From Comamonas sp. NLF-1-9 (GTDB lineage Bacteria > Pseudomonadota > Gammaproteobacteria > Burkholderiales > Burkholderiaceae_C), in NCBI RefSeq assembly GCF_019195435.1, contig NZ_CP078069.1, positions 930,001-994,000 on the forward strand: a DNA stretch of 64,000 nt, written 5' to 3'. Under the pieces are notes generated by a model that saw only the letters and a program-made list of their open reading frames with translations, did no database searches and was not told where the DNA came from. This document shows positions 9,629 to 18,488 of the stretch, piece by piece; the stretch's first letter is position 1, and each line of letters starts with the position of its first letter. The position numbers and the translations under genes are program-made.

Positions 9629-9827
9629 CCGGCTCAACTCCACAAAGGGTCCGTACAAACCCTTAGATCTCTCCCAGTGCCACGCACCATGTCGGCCCCA
9701 TCCGAACAGGCCGAGCTCCCATGTACCGAGGGTGGTGGCGGAACGCCGGATCCGGATCCGGCTCTTGAAGGTGTCGCCTGCGCTTCGGACGCAAAAGCAG
9801 GCGGGCATCGATGCAAAAGGACTCCCC

Positions 9828-10658
9828 ATGAAGAAGGCAGGCTTGCGTGCCGTCTCTGGTATGCGTACTTTCGTCGGCGACATAGCTGCCGGATTCTTTG
9901 AAGTGACCCACAGCGGGCTTGCGCTGCTGGGTCTGGCGGTGGCCTTTGCGGCGATCACCCTGACCGCCCGCCCAGACCTGCGCCAGATGGGCGCCGACCA
10001 GCTCATGGGCTGGCTGCAGGAGCGCCAGGTCGAGATCAACGGCTTTGCCCTTGAAGCCGTCGCGAGCGAGCGCGCTACGGCCGGCAACCCCAAGGACTTG
10101 CCGCGCGAACAGGCCGCCGTGACCTACTGGCTGAGCAAGAAGTACCGCGTGGCCCCCGAGCCGCTGGCGGTGCTGGTGGGCGAAGCCTACGCCGTGGGCG
10201 CACGCACGCGGCTGGAGCCGACCCTGATTCTGGCGGTGATGGCGGTGGAGTCGGGCTTCAACCCCTTCGCGCAGAGCGCTGTCGGCGCCCAGGGCCTGAT
10301 GCAGGTGATGACGCGCGTGCATACCGACAAGTACGAGGACTTTGGCGGGCGCTTTGCCGCCTTCGACCCGGTGGCCAACCTGCGTGTGGGCGTGAAGGTG
10401 CTGCAGGAATGCATTCAGCGCGCCGGCTCGCTCGAAGGCGGCCTGCGTTTTTACGTCGGCGCGGCCAATCTGGCCGACGATGGCGGCTACGCCGGCAAGG
10501 TGCTGGCCGAACACCAGCGCCTGCGCCAGGTGGCCGAAGGCGCTGCGCGCGCGCCGCTGGTTGCTGCGCGCACCCCTGCTCCCGCAGCGCCGTCAGGCCC
10601 CGGCGCGCTCACGCGCCAGCCGGGCGAAAAGGTGGCCTTGCTGGCCAGCGGATACTGA
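9828..10658 (+). CDS. Lytic transglycosylase (SLT domain)
   Basis: A 276-residue protein with one N-terminal hydrophobic segment (residues ~25-42) and a C-terminal SLT domain. The catalytic glutamate is in [12 protein letters not shown] (near residue 142), followed by GLMQVM. Such enzymes cleave the MurNAc-GlcNAc bond of peptidoglycan. The ATG at 9828 follows AAAGGA by 6 bases and removes an implausible Arg-rich extension. The C-terminal 50 residues are Ala/Pro-rich. It is probably monocistronic: a hairpin and the glyA riboswitch follow. Confidence 0.85.
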   Translation: MKKAGLRAVSGMRTFVGDIAAGFFEVTHSGLALLGLAVAFAAITLTARPDLRQMGADQLMGWLQERQVEINGFALEAVASERATAGNPKDLPREQAAVTYWLSKKYRVAPEPLAVLVGEAYAVGARTRLEPTLILAVMAVESGFNPFAQSAVGAQGLMQVMTRVHTDKYEDFGGRFAAFDPVANLRVGVKVLQECIQRAGSLEGGLRFYVGAANLADDGGYAGKVLAEHQRLRQVAEGAARAPLVAARTPAPAAPSGPGALTRQPGEKVALLASGY

Positions 10659-10693
10659 GGCGCGCCGGGCGGGGTGCGCTCGCCGGCGCGCCT
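10658..10693 (+). terminator. GC hairpin after the lytic transglycosylase gene
   Basis: The perfect 11-bp stem AGGCGCGCCGG/CCGGCGCGCCT starts at the stop codon of the transglycosylase gene. No U tract follows, so intrinsic termination is uncertain. Confidence 0.45.
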
Positions 10694-10717
10694 GCCCTGC
10701 AGGCTACACTCGCGCGG

Positions 10718-10857
10718 TACGCAACTGGCGATAGGTCTGGCGTTGCCCCTGACGGGCGGCGCCGCCGACGTGGCGCGCCGGCGCAACCAGCGCATACCAC
10801 GGGGAAGCGTACCGCACGGGCACAAGCCGCTGCGCGTTTTGTCGTTCGCCTGGGCAG
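10718..10857 (+). promoter_or_regulatory. ZTP (pfl) riboswitch upstream of glyA
   Basis: The leader has the hallmarks of the pfl motif: GCAACTGGCG at 10721-10730, ACCACGGGGAAGCGTACC at about 10796-10813, and the conserved 3' pseudoknot strand CGCCTGGGCA at about 10847-10856. It ends about 40 bases before the glyA start. ZTP riboswitches sense ZMP/ZTP, which build up when 10-formyl-tetrahydrofolate is short, and commonly turn on one-carbon genes such as glyA. Confidence 0.88.
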
Positions 10858-10894
10858 CCCTTGCACGCCAAGGGAAGACTCTGCAATCTCTGCC

Positions 10895-12139
10895 ATGTAC
10901 CAACGAAACATCCTCGTAGAACAGACCGACCCCGAAGTGTGGGCCGCCATCCAGGCGGAGAACCGCCGCCAGGAAGAACACATCGAGCTCATCGCCAGCG
11001 AAAACTACGCCTCGCCCGCCGTCATGGCTGCGCAAGGCTCGCAACTGACCAACAAGTACGCCGAGGGCTACCCGGGCAAGCGCTACTACGGCGGCTGCGA
11101 AAACGTGGACGTGATCGAGCAGCTGGCGATAGACCGCGTCAAGCAGCTCTTTGGCGCTGAGGCGGCCAATGTGCAGCCCAACTCGGGCTCGCAGGCCAAC
11201 CAGGCGGTGCTGATGGCCTTTGCCAAGCCCGGCGACACGCTGCTGGGCATGAGCCTGGCCGAGGGCGGACACCTCACGCACGGCATGGCGCTGAACATGA
11301 GCGGCAAATGGTTCAACGTGGTCTCCTACGGCCTGAACGCCAGTGAAGAGATCGACTACGAGGCCTTTGAAGCCAAGGCGCGCGAGCACAAGCCGCGCAT
11401 CATCATCGGCGGCGCCTCGGCCTATGCGCTCGCCATCGACTTCGAGCGCATGGCGCGCGTGGCCAGGGAAGTGGGCGCCATCTTCTGGGTGGACATTGCG
11501 CACTACGCCGGCCTCGTCGTCGCGGGTGAATACCCCAACCCGGTGCCGTTTGCCGACGTGGTCACCTCCACGACGCACAAGAGCCTGCGCGGCCCGCGCG
11601 GCGGCTTCATCCTGATGAAGGCCGAGCATGAAAAAGCCATCAACTCCGCCGTCTTCCCCGGCCTGCAAGGCGGGCCGCTGGAGCACGTGATTGCCGGCAA
11701 GGCCGTGGCCTTCAAGGAGGCGCTCTCGCCCGAGTTCAAGGCCTACGGCAAGCAGGTGGCCAAAAATGCCCAAGTGTTTGCCCAGACCCTGACAGAGCGC
11801 GGTCTGCGCATCGTCAGTGGCCGCACCGAAAGCCACGTGATGCTGGTGGACCTGCGCTCCAAGGGCATCACTGGCAAGGCGGCCGAGGCGGCGCTGGGGC
11901 TGGCGCACATCACCATCAACAAGAACGCGATTCCGAACGACCCGGAAAAGCCCTTCGTGACCAGCGGGGTGCGCGTAGGCACGCCCGCGATCACCACGCG
12001 CGGCTTCAAGGAAGAAGAGACGCGCCTGACCGCCCATCTGATGGCCGACGTGCTTGACAAGCCGCACGACGAGGCCAACCTGGCCCAGGTGCGCGCCAGG
12101 GTGGGCGAGCTGACCGCGCGCTTTCCGGTCTATCGCTGA
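10895..12139 (+). CDS. glyA: Serine hydroxymethyltransferase
   Basis: A 414-residue PLP enzyme that converts serine and tetrahydrofolate to glycine and 5,10-methylene-tetrahydrofolate. The family features are present: [10 protein letters not shown] near residue 30, [13 protein letters not shown], and the PLP lysine in [12 protein letters not shown] at Lys229, the same position as in the E. coli enzyme. The ATG at 10895 fits the family N-terminus ([16 protein letters not shown]). It is controlled by the ZTP riboswitch just upstream and is followed 24 bases later by nrdR. Confidence 0.97.
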   Translation: MYQRNILVEQTDPEVWAAIQAENRRQEEHIELIASENYASPAVMAAQGSQLTNKYAEGYPGKRYYGGCENVDVIEQLAIDRVKQLFGAEAANVQPNSGSQANQAVLMAFAKPGDTLLGMSLAEGGHLTHGMALNMSGKWFNVVSYGLNASEEIDYEAFEAKAREHKPRIIIGGASAYALAIDFERMARVAREVGAIFWVDIAHYAGLVVAGEYPNPVPFADVVTSTTHKSLRGPRGGFILMKAEHEKAINSAVFPGLQGGPLEHVIAGKAVAFKEALSPEFKAYGKQVAKNAQVFAQTLTERGLRIVSGRTESHVMLVDLRSKGITGKAAEAALGLAHITINKNAIPNDPEKPFVTSGVRVGTPAITTRGFKEEETRLTAHLMADVLDKPHDEANLAQVRARVGELTARFPVYR

Positions 12140-12163
12140 GCCACGCACGCCGCCCGGACAGCC

Positions 12164-12613
12164 ATGAAATGTCCGTTCTGCAGCCATCCGGACACGCAGG
12201 TCGTGGAGACGCGCGAGTCCGAGGGCGGCGACTACGTGCGCCGCAGGCGCCGCTGCAACGCCTGCGACAAGCGCTTTACCACCTACGAACGGCCCGAGGT
12301 GAACTTCCCCGCGATCGTCAAGAAGGACGGGCGGCGCGTGGAGTACAAGCGCGAGAAGCTCGAAGGCTCATTTCGCATTGCGCTGCGCAAGCGCCCGGTG
12401 GGCACCGAGCAGGTGGATGCGGCGATAGAGCGCATCGAAGAGCGCCTGCTGCAACTGGGCGAGCGCGAAATCCTGTCCAACCGCCTGGGCGAGATGGCGA
12501 TGCACGAGCTGCAGCGCATGGACAAGGTCGCCTACGTACGCTACGCCAGCGTGTACCGCAGCTTTGAACACATCGACGAATTCAAGGCGCTGGTAGACAA
12601 AGTGGCAGAGTAG
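12164..12613 (+). CDS. nrdR: Transcriptional repressor NrdR
   Basis: A 149-residue repressor of ribonucleotide reductase genes. The N-terminus has the zinc ribbon ([11 protein letters not shown] ... [12 protein letters not shown], residues 3-43), followed by an ATP-cone domain ([19 protein letters not shown] onwards) that senses ATP/dATP. Length and order are standard. The glyA-nrdR arrangement is common in this group and suggests one transcript that ends in the hairpin repeat just downstream. Confidence 0.96.
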   Translation: MKCPFCSHPDTQVVETRESEGGDYVRRRRRCNACDKRFTTYERPEVNFPAIVKKDGRRVEYKREKLEGSFRIALRKRPVGTEQVDAAIERIEERLLQLGEREILSNRLGEMAMHELQRMDKVAYVRYASVYRSFEHIDEFKALVDKVAE

Positions 12614-12625
12614 CCCAGCACTATT

Positions 12626-12663
12626 CAAACGATAGCTGCCAGCGCTCGTCTGGCAAGCGTTTG
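12626..12663. repeat. Comamonadaceae-type intergenic hairpin repeat, copy 1
   Basis: The sequence CAAACGATAGCTGCCAG pairs with CTGGCAAGCGTTTG around a short loop. It is followed by CTCTGTTTTTT, so on the plus strand it also makes a usable terminator for nrdR. Related copies are at 13783, 18385 and 26201. Confidence 0.85.
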
Positions 12664-12672
12664 CTCTGTTTT

Positions 12673-13770
12673 TTACTTCAGACTTGCCGCGACCGGGGCA
12701 AGCGCCTGGCTCACGTCGGCGCACTGCGCGCGCTGCAGCAGCGCGTGGTCCATCAGTACCAGGGCAAGCAAGGCTTCGGCGATCGGCGCCGCGCGTATGC
12801 CCACGCAAGGGTCGTGTCGGCCCTTGGTGACCACCTGCACCGGCGCGCCATGGATGTCTATGGACGGGCGCGGCGTCAGGATGGAGCTGGTGGGCTTGAT
12901 GGCGATGCTCACCTCGATGTCCTGCCCGCTGCTGATGCCGCCCAGCACCCCGCCGGCGTGGTTGCTGGCAAAGCCCGCCGGCGTGATCGCGTCGCCATGC
13001 ACACTGCCGCGCTGCGCGACGCTGGCAAATCCGTCGCCGATTTCCACGCCCTTGACCGCGTTCAGCCCCATCATCACCTTGGCGATGTCGGCGTCGAGCT
13101 TGTCGTACAGCGGCGCGCCCAGGCCCACGGGCACGCCCGTAGCCTGCACCCGGATGCGCGCGCCGCAGGAGTCGTGCGCCTTGCGCAGCGCGTCCATGTA
13201 GTCTTCGAGCTGCCCTACTTCGGCCACTGGCGCGAAGAAGGGATTGTTCGGCACGTGCTCCCAGCTCTCAAAGGCAATCGGCAGCTCGCCGAGCTGCGTC
13301 ATGCAGGCGCGAAATTGCGTGCCGTACTTCTCTTTGAGCCACTTCCTGGCCACGGCGCCCGCGGCCACCGTGGGGGCGGTCAGGCGCGCCGACGAGCGCC
13401 CTCCTCCGCGCGGATCGCGCAGGCCGTACTTGTGCCAGTAGCTGTAGTCGGCGTGGCCGGGGCGAAACTGCTGCGCGATCTCGCCGTAGTCCTTGCTGCG
13501 CTGGTCCTGGTTGCGGATCAGGAGCGCAATCGGCGTGCCCGTGGTGCGGCCCTCGTACACGCCCGAGAGGATCTCCACCGCATCGGGCTCGTTGCGCTGC
13601 GTGACGTGGCGGCTGGTGCCGGGGCGGCGGCGATCCAGATCGTGCTGGATGTCTGCCTCGGTGAGCGCCATGCCCGGCGGGCAGCCGTCGATCACGCAGC
13701 CAATGGCCGGGCCGTGGGATTCACCGAAGTTGGTCACGCAAAACAGCCTGCCCAGCGTGCTGCCACTCAT
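12673..13770 (-). CDS. aroC: Chorismate synthase
   Basis: A 365-residue enzyme that makes chorismate from EPSP using reduced FMN, the last shared step of the aromatic pathway. The signatures [18 protein letters not shown] near residue 16, [14 protein letters not shown] near 103, and [21 protein letters not shown] in the C-terminal half are present. The ATG at 13770 gives the standard N-terminus ([20 protein letters not shown]). It is convergent with nrdR, sharing the hairpin repeat between them. Confidence 0.97.
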   Translation of the reverse strand: MSGSTLGRLFCVTNFGESHGPAIGCVIDGCPPGMALTEADIQHDLDRRRPGTSRHVTQRNEPDAVEILSGVYEGRTTGTPIALLIRNQDQRSKDYGEIAQQFRPGHADYSYWHKYGLRDPRGGGRSSARLTAPTVAAGAVARKWLKEKYGTQFRACMTQLGELPIAFESWEHVPNNPFFAPVAEVGQLEDYMDALRKAHDSCGARIRVQATGVPVGLGAPLYDKLDADIAKVMMGLNAVKGVEIGDGFASVAQRGSVHGDAITPAGFASNHAGGVLGGISSGQDIEVSIAIKPTSSILTPRPSIDIHGAPVQVVTKGRHDPCVGIRAAPIAEALLALVLMDHALLQRAQCADVSQALAPVAASLK

Positions 13771-13782
13771 GGGGAACTCCTG

Positions 13783-13819
13783 GTTTGATAGCTGCCAGCG
13801 CTTGCTGGATGGGCGCTAG
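13783..13819. repeat. Intergenic repeat, copy 2
   Basis: GTTTGATAGCTGCCAGCGCTTGCTGG followed by a diverged right arm (GGCGCTAGAGG). It lies between the CBS gene stop and the aroC start on the minus strand. Confidence 0.75.
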
Positions 13820-13828
13820 AGGCGGATT

Positions 13829-14290
13829 TCAACCTTGCGCTTCAGAGGGGGCCTGGTCTTGCGGCCAATCGCGGATATAGGCCTTGAGCAGCTTGTTTTC
13901 CAGGTTCTGGCTGTCCACCACCGTCTTGGCCACGTCGTAGAAGCTGATCACGCCCATGAGCTGGCGGTTGTCTATCACCGGCAGGTAGCGCGCGTGGCGC
14001 CCCAGCATCATGCGGCGCACCTCGTCGAGCTCGGTCTCCAGCGTGCAGATGAGCGGCCCCGGGTCCATGCTGCGGTAGACCGACAGGCCGTCGAACTTGC
14101 CGCCGTTCTTCACCGCAGCGTCTATCACCTCGCGGAAGGTGAGGATGCCGACCACACGCTCGTGCGCCATCACCACCAAGGAGCCGATATCGTTTTCCGA
14201 CATGATGCGCGCCGCGTCCGCCAGCGAGTCCTCGGGCGTGATGGTGTAGAGCGTGCCGCCCTTCAGGCGCAGGATGTCGCGAACTTTCAT
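13829..14290 (-). CDS. Two-CBS-domain protein
   Basis: A 153-residue cytoplasmic protein consisting of a CBS pair: first domain MKVRDILRLKGGTLYTITPEDSLADAARIM, second ending YLPVIDNRQLMGVISFYDVAKTVVD. Such stand-alone pairs bind adenosyl nucleotides and often regulate partner enzymes; the partner here is unknown. The ATG at 14290 gives a normal N-terminus; the longer frame reaching 14368 would add an unlikely stretch covering the divergent metY promoter. It may be transcribed with aroC, only 58 bases downstream. Confidence 0.85.
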   Translation of the reverse strand: MKVRDILRLKGGTLYTITPEDSLADAARIMSENDIGSLVVMAHERVVGILTFREVIDAAVKNGGKFDGLSVYRSMDPGPLICTLETELDEVRRMMLGRHARYLPVIDNRQLMGVISFYDVAKTVVDSQNLENKLLKAYIRDWPQDQAPSEAQG

Positions 14291-14366
14291 GGCTGTGATC
14301 GGTGCGATGGGCACCGGCAAATATAGCCCACAATGCATCGCTTCATGCACGAACACGGAGACATCC

Positions 14367-15668
14367 ATGCCCGGCTACGCCGATCCCGGCTTTGACACGC
14401 TGGCGGTGCACGCGGGCGCGCGGCCCGACCCTGCAACCGGTGCGCGCGCCACGCCGATCTACCTGAGCACCTCCTTCGTCTTCGAATCGAGCGAACACGC
14501 CGCCGCGCTGTTCAACATGGAGCAGCCGGGGCACGTGTATTCGCGCCTCTCGAACCCCACGACCGACGTGCTGGAGCAGCGCATCGCGGCGCTGGAGGGC
14601 GGCGCGGGTGCCATCGCCACAGCCAGCGGCATGGCGGCGCTGCACCTGGCCATCGTCACGCTGATGGGCGCGGGCAGCCACATCGTCGCCAGCACGGCGC
14701 TGTACGGCGGCTCGCAAAACCTGCTGAACTACACGCTCAGGCGCTTCGGCATAGCGACGACCTTCGTCAAGCCGACCGACGTCGACGCCTGGCGCGCCGC
14801 GATCCGCCCCAACACCAAGTTGCTGCTGGGCGAGACCCTGGGCAACCCGGGGCTGGAGGTGCTGGACATTCCCGCCGTGGCGCAAATCGCGCACGAGGCG
14901 GGCGTGCCGCTGCTGGTCGATTCCACCTTTACCACGCCGTATCTGATGCAACCGCTCGCGCACGGCGCCGATCTGGTCTACCACGCTGCTACCAAATTCC
15001 TCTCGGGCCACGGCACGGTGATGGGCGGCGTGCTGGTCGACGGCGGCGGTTTCGACTGGGACGCCTCGGGACGCTTTCCCGAGCTGACCGCACCCTATGA
15101 CGGTTTTCACGACATGGTGTTCACGCAGGAATCGAGCGTCGGCGGCTTCCTGCTGCGCGCGCGCCGCGAAGGCCTGCGCGACTTTGGCGCCTGCCTGAGC
15201 CCGCACAGCGCCTGGCTCATCCTGCAGGGCGTGGAAACCCTGGGCGCGCGCATGGAGCGGCACGTGCGCAACACCGAGCGCGTGGTGCAGTTCCTTGCGA
15301 GCCACCCCTTCGTCGCGCACGTGGGTCACCCCATGCTGGAGAGCCACCCCAGCCACCACCTGGCGCAAAAACTGTTGCCGCGCGGCGCGGGCGCGGTCTT
15401 CAGCTTTGACCTCAAGGGCAGCCGCGAGCAGGGCAAAAAATTCATTGAAACGCTGAAAATCTTCAGCCATCTGGCCAATGTCGGCGACTGCCGCTCGCTG
15501 GTCATCCACCCCGCGAGCACCACGCACTTTCGCATGACGGACGAGGCGCTGCTCGCGGGCGGCATCACCCAGGGCACGATACGGCTTTCCATCGGATTGG
15601 AAGACCCCGACGACCTGATCGACGACTTGAAGCGCGCGTTGAAAGCGGCAGAAAAGGCGGGTGCGTGA
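14367..15668 (+). CDS. metY: O-acetylhomoserine/O-succinylhomoserine sulfhydrylase (Cys/Met metabolism PLP enzyme)
   Basis: A 433-residue PLP enzyme expected to make homocysteine directly from an acylated homoserine and sulfide. The PLP lysine is Lys210 in HAATKFLSGHG, preceded by the LVDSTFTTPYL segment; the N-terminal FDTLAVHAG and the YSRLSNPT motif are typical. The length fits MetY rather than the shorter MetB/MetC. The ATG at 14367 was preferred over the longer frame. The stop overlaps the following hydrolase start (TGATG). Confidence 0.9.
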   Translation: MPGYADPGFDTLAVHAGARPDPATGARATPIYLSTSFVFESSEHAAALFNMEQPGHVYSRLSNPTTDVLEQRIAALEGGAGAIATASGMAALHLAIVTLMGAGSHIVASTALYGGSQNLLNYTLRRFGIATTFVKPTDVDAWRAAIRPNTKLLLGETLGNPGLEVLDIPAVAQIAHEAGVPLLVDSTFTTPYLMQPLAHGADLVYHAATKFLSGHGTVMGGVLVDGGGFDWDASGRFPELTAPYDGFHDMVFTQESSVGGFLLRARREGLRDFGACLSPHSAWLILQGVETLGARMERHVRNTERVVQFLASHPFVAHVGHPMLESHPSHHLAQKLLPRGAGAVFSFDLKGSREQGKKFIETLKIFSHLANVGDCRSLVIHPASTTHFRMTDEALLAGGITQGTIRLSIGLEDPDDLIDDLKRALKAAEKAGA

Positions 15669-16498
15669 TGCTCTACCAAGTCCAGGGCGCGCCGCTTTAT
15701 GCCTATACCGGCGACAAGAGCTTCAACCCGGCCCAGCCCAGCGTCGTCCTGATCCACGGCGTGCTGTGCGACCACAGCGTCTGGCTCTGGCAGGCACGCT
15801 ACCTCGCCAACCACGGCTTCAACGTGCTTGCGATCGACCTGCCCGGGCACGCGCGCAGCAGCGGCGAGGCGCCGGCGAGCGTCGCGCAGGGGGCGCAGAC
15901 CATCGCCGCGCTGCTCGATGCCGCCGGCTGCGACAAGGCCGCGCTCGTCGGCCACAGCTGGGGCTCACTCATCGCGATGGAAGCCGCGGCTGCCCTCAAG
16001 GAGCGCGTGAGTCACCTCGCGCTGATCGGCACGGCGGCGCCGATGGCCGTCTCGCCCGCCTTGATCGAGGCCGCGCAAAGCGACCCCGAGAAGGCGCTGA
16101 AGATGATCAACGTCTTCTCGCGCAGCACGCTCGCCTCGCCCAGCGGCGCGGGCTTGTGGGTGTATGGCGCCAGCATGGCGCTGGGGCGCAAGGTGCTGCG
16201 CAGCAACCGCCAGGTGAACGTGTTTTACCGCGGCTTTCTCGCCTGCGACCAGTACAGCGGCGGGCTTGCCGCCATGGCCACCCTCACCTGCCCGGTGCTG
16301 TTTCTGCTGGGGCAGCTCGACCAGATGACCCCGCCGCGCGCCGCCCGGCCGCTCATCGATGCTGCCCGGGCTGCGGGGCGGCAGATAGAGGTGCGCCATC
16401 TGCCGGTCGGGCACCATCAGATGACCGAGGCGCCGGTGGAAACGGCGGCGGCGCTGCGCGAATTTCTGAACTCGTCGTCATCGGCACTGCAAGCATGA
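15668..16498 (+). CDS. Alpha/beta hydrolase
   Basis: A 276-residue alpha/beta-fold hydrolase. The oxyanion-hole HG is in LIHGVLCDHS, the nucleophile Ser97 is in GHSWGS, and a C-terminal histidine lies in LPVGHHQM; an Asp in LGQLDQ completes a plausible triad. The substrate is unknown. Its start overlaps the metY stop (TGATG) and its own stop overlaps the next gene (ATGA), so all three genes are translationally coupled. Confidence 0.82.
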   Translation: MLYQVQGAPLYAYTGDKSFNPAQPSVVLIHGVLCDHSVWLWQARYLANHGFNVLAIDLPGHARSSGEAPASVAQGAQTIAALLDAAGCDKAALVGHSWGSLIAMEAAAALKERVSHLALIGTAAPMAVSPALIEAAQSDPEKALKMINVFSRSTLASPSGAGLWVYGASMALGRKVLRSNRQVNVFYRGFLACDQYSGGLAAMATLTCPVLFLLGQLDQMTPPRAARPLIDAARAAGRQIEVRHLPVGHHQMTEAPVETAAALREFLNSSSSALQA

Positions 16499-17517
16499 CT
16501 TCCGAACATACCTCTCGCCCCGTATGGATGGTGCGCGCCGGCGAAGGCGCAAGCCTGATCGAAGACTTTCGCGCGCAGTCGCTCGTGGCCATAGGCTGGA
16601 GCGCCCTGGGCGACTTGTCGCGCTATGCCACGCGCGCCGATTTCGCACTGGCAGTGGAGCAGGCCATGCCGGAGCTCAAACCCGGACAGAGGGCGTCTGC
16701 TGCCGGGCAGACCTACCGTTTCGTGCACGAGATCGCGGCGAGCGACCACGTCGTGAGCTACGACCCGGACAGCCGCGTCTATCTTCTGGGCAGCGTCACC
16801 GGTGCCTACGCCTATCGCCCTGCGCACTCGGCCGAATTTCCGAACACGCGCAGCGTGCGCTGGCTCGGCAGCGTGCCGCGCGATGCGCTCTCGGTAGCTG
16901 CACGCAACAGCCTCGGCGCCATCTCCACGCTCTTCCTGCTGCCATCTCAGGTGGGGCAAGAGGTGCTTTCCCGCTTGTCGCAACCTTCGGCCAAGCCCCA
17001 CGAGAGTGTGCAGCCGGCGCAAACGGAAGAAGACAGCCAGGAAGATATCTACCGCGACGTGCAGTCCAAAGGCTTCGAGTTCATCAAGGACAAGGTCAAC
17101 GCGCTCGATTGGGAAGACATGCAGGAGCTGGTGGCCGGCCTGCTGCGCGCCATGGGCTACAAGACACGCATCTCGCCCAAAGGCTCGGACCGGGGCAAGG
17201 ACATCGTGGCTTCGCCCGACGGCTTCGGGTTTGAAGACCCGCGCATCGTGGTCGAGGTCAAGCACCGAGAAGGCAGCGCCATCGGCTCCCAGCAGATACG
17301 CAGCTTTCTGGGCGGCCGCCATGATCACGACAAGGGCTTGTACGTGAGCACTGGCGGCTTTACCAAAGACGCGCGCTATGAGGCCGAGCGCGGCCGCATT
17401 CCGGTGATGTTGATGGACCTGGACGATCTGGTGCGCGCTCTGCTGGAACACTACGAGCGCATGGACGTGGAGATGCAGCGCCTGGTCCCCTTGCGCAAGG
17501 TGTACTGGCCTGCCTGA
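16495..17517 (+). CDS. Mrr-type restriction endonuclease-like protein
   Basis: A 340-residue protein with an N-terminal domain (residues 1-170, MTSEHTSRPVWMVRAGEG) unlike the usual Mrr winged helix, an acidic linker (residues ~175-190), and a C-terminal Mrr catalytic domain. The PD-(D/E)xK-type active site reads as Asp236 (GKDIVAS) with Glu254-x-Lys256 (VVEVKHR), followed by QQIRSFLGG. Mrr enzymes cut modified DNA. No methylase or other defence gene is adjacent. It overlaps the hydrolase stop by four bases, so it is expressed from the metY operon, an unusual place for a restriction-like gene. Confidence 0.78.
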   Translation: MTSEHTSRPVWMVRAGEGASLIEDFRAQSLVAIGWSALGDLSRYATRADFALAVEQAMPELKPGQRASAAGQTYRFVHEIAASDHVVSYDPDSRVYLLGSVTGAYAYRPAHSAEFPNTRSVRWLGSVPRDALSVAARNSLGAISTLFLLPSQVGQEVLSRLSQPSAKPHESVQPAQTEEDSQEDIYRDVQSKGFEFIKDKVNALDWEDMQELVAGLLRAMGYKTRISPKGSDRGKDIVASPDGFGFEDPRIVVEVKHREGSAIGSQQIRSFLGGRHDHDKGLYVSTGGFTKDARYEAERGRIPVMLMDLDDLVRALLEHYERMDVEMQRLVPLRKVYWPA

Positions 17518-17530
17518 GGCTCGCGCCGCA

Positions 17531-18379
17531 GTGGCATCCGTGAACCCTGCCCCCGTCACCCACTACGAAAACTTCCCCGTAGCCTCCTGGCTGTGCCCGC
17601 CGCGCCTGCGCGCGCCGATTGCCGCGATCTACCACTTTGCCCGCACGGCGGACGACCTGGCCGACGAGGGGCACGCCACGGCCGGGCAACGCCTCGCCGA
17701 CCTGCAAAGCTACCGGCAAGACTTGGCCGCCGCCGCAGCAGCCCAGGCCCCGAGCGCACGCTGGCCGCAGGTCTTCGGTCCCTTGGCCAGCGCCATCGCG
17801 GCCCACGACTTGCCCCTGAACCTGCTGACCGATCTGCTCGACGCCTTCGAGCAGGATGTGGCGATGACGCGGGACCATGCCACGTTTGCCCATCGCGCCG
17901 CGCTGCTCGATTACTGCCGGCGCTCGGCCAATCCCGTCGGGCGGCTGCTATTGCATCTGTACGGCGTGCACGATGCACAGGCGCTGGCGCAAAGCGACGC
18001 GGTCTGCTCGGCGCTGCAGCTCATCAATTTTTGGCAAGACCTGAGCGTGGATCTGCCGCGCGGGCGCCACTATCTGAGCGACGCCGACTGCGCCGCCCAC
18101 GGCGTGGCGCGGGCCGATCTGGCGGCGCTGCGGCGCTCGGCGGCGAGCGATGCGCTCATCATGGATTGCGCCGCATGGGCGCGCGCCCTGATGCTGGAGG
18201 GTGCGCCGCTGGTGCATCGCCTGCCGGGACGCGTGGGCTGGGAGCTGCGCCTGGTGGTGCAAGGGGGCCTGGCGGTGCTGGGCCAGGTGCAGGCGCTGGG
18301 CGGCGCCAGCCTGCAGTTGCGCCCGCGCCTGTGCGCCTGGCATCTGCCGGGCATGCTCTGGCGTGCCGCGCTGATGTAA
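17531..18379 (+). CDS. hpnC: Squalene synthase HpnC (hydroxysqualene-forming partner)
   Basis: A 282-residue trans-isoprenyl synthase-fold protein. In the HpnCDE route HpnC converts presqualene diphosphate to hydroxysqualene. The family start HYENFPVASWL, the first Asp-rich segment ARTADDLADEG near residue 38, and the second NFWQDLSVDLPRGRHYL near 168 are seen. The start is GTG at 17531; another GTG at 17540 is possible. It is first in the hpnC-hpnD-hpnE series, with an intergenic repeat after its stop. Confidence 0.9.
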   Translation: MASVNPAPVTHYENFPVASWLCPPRLRAPIAAIYHFARTADDLADEGHATAGQRLADLQSYRQDLAAAAAAQAPSARWPQVFGPLASAIAAHDLPLNLLTDLLDAFEQDVAMTRDHATFAHRAALLDYCRRSANPVGRLLLHLYGVHDAQALAQSDAVCSALQLINFWQDLSVDLPRGRHYLSDADCAAHGVARADLAALRRSAASDALIMDCAAWARALMLEGAPLVHRLPGRVGWELRLVVQGGLAVLGQVQALGGASLQLRPRLCAWHLPGMLWRAALM

Positions 18380-18384
18380 TCCTG

Positions 18385-18422
18385 TTTTGATAGCTGCCAG
18401 CGCTTGTAAGGCAAGCGTTTGA
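18385..18422. repeat. Intergenic repeat, copy 3
   Basis: TTTTGATAGCTGCCAGCGCTTG then TAAGGCAAGCGTTTGAGG, close to copy 1. It sits between hpnC and hpnD and is followed by GATTTTTCTT, so it could attenuate transcription inside the cluster. Confidence 0.82.
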
Positions 18423-18488
18423 GGCCGATTTTTCTTAAAACCGTAAACCGGAGGCGGGCGCTCATGCGCATGGGACAATCACGCCCCG

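Noticed and set aside
9770..9830. GGACGCAAAAGC resembling the 3' core of a c-di-GMP (GEMM) riboswitch in the transglycosylase leader
   Set aside because: The required upstream half with GCAAACC and the tetraloop hairpin is absent, so only a short chance match remains.
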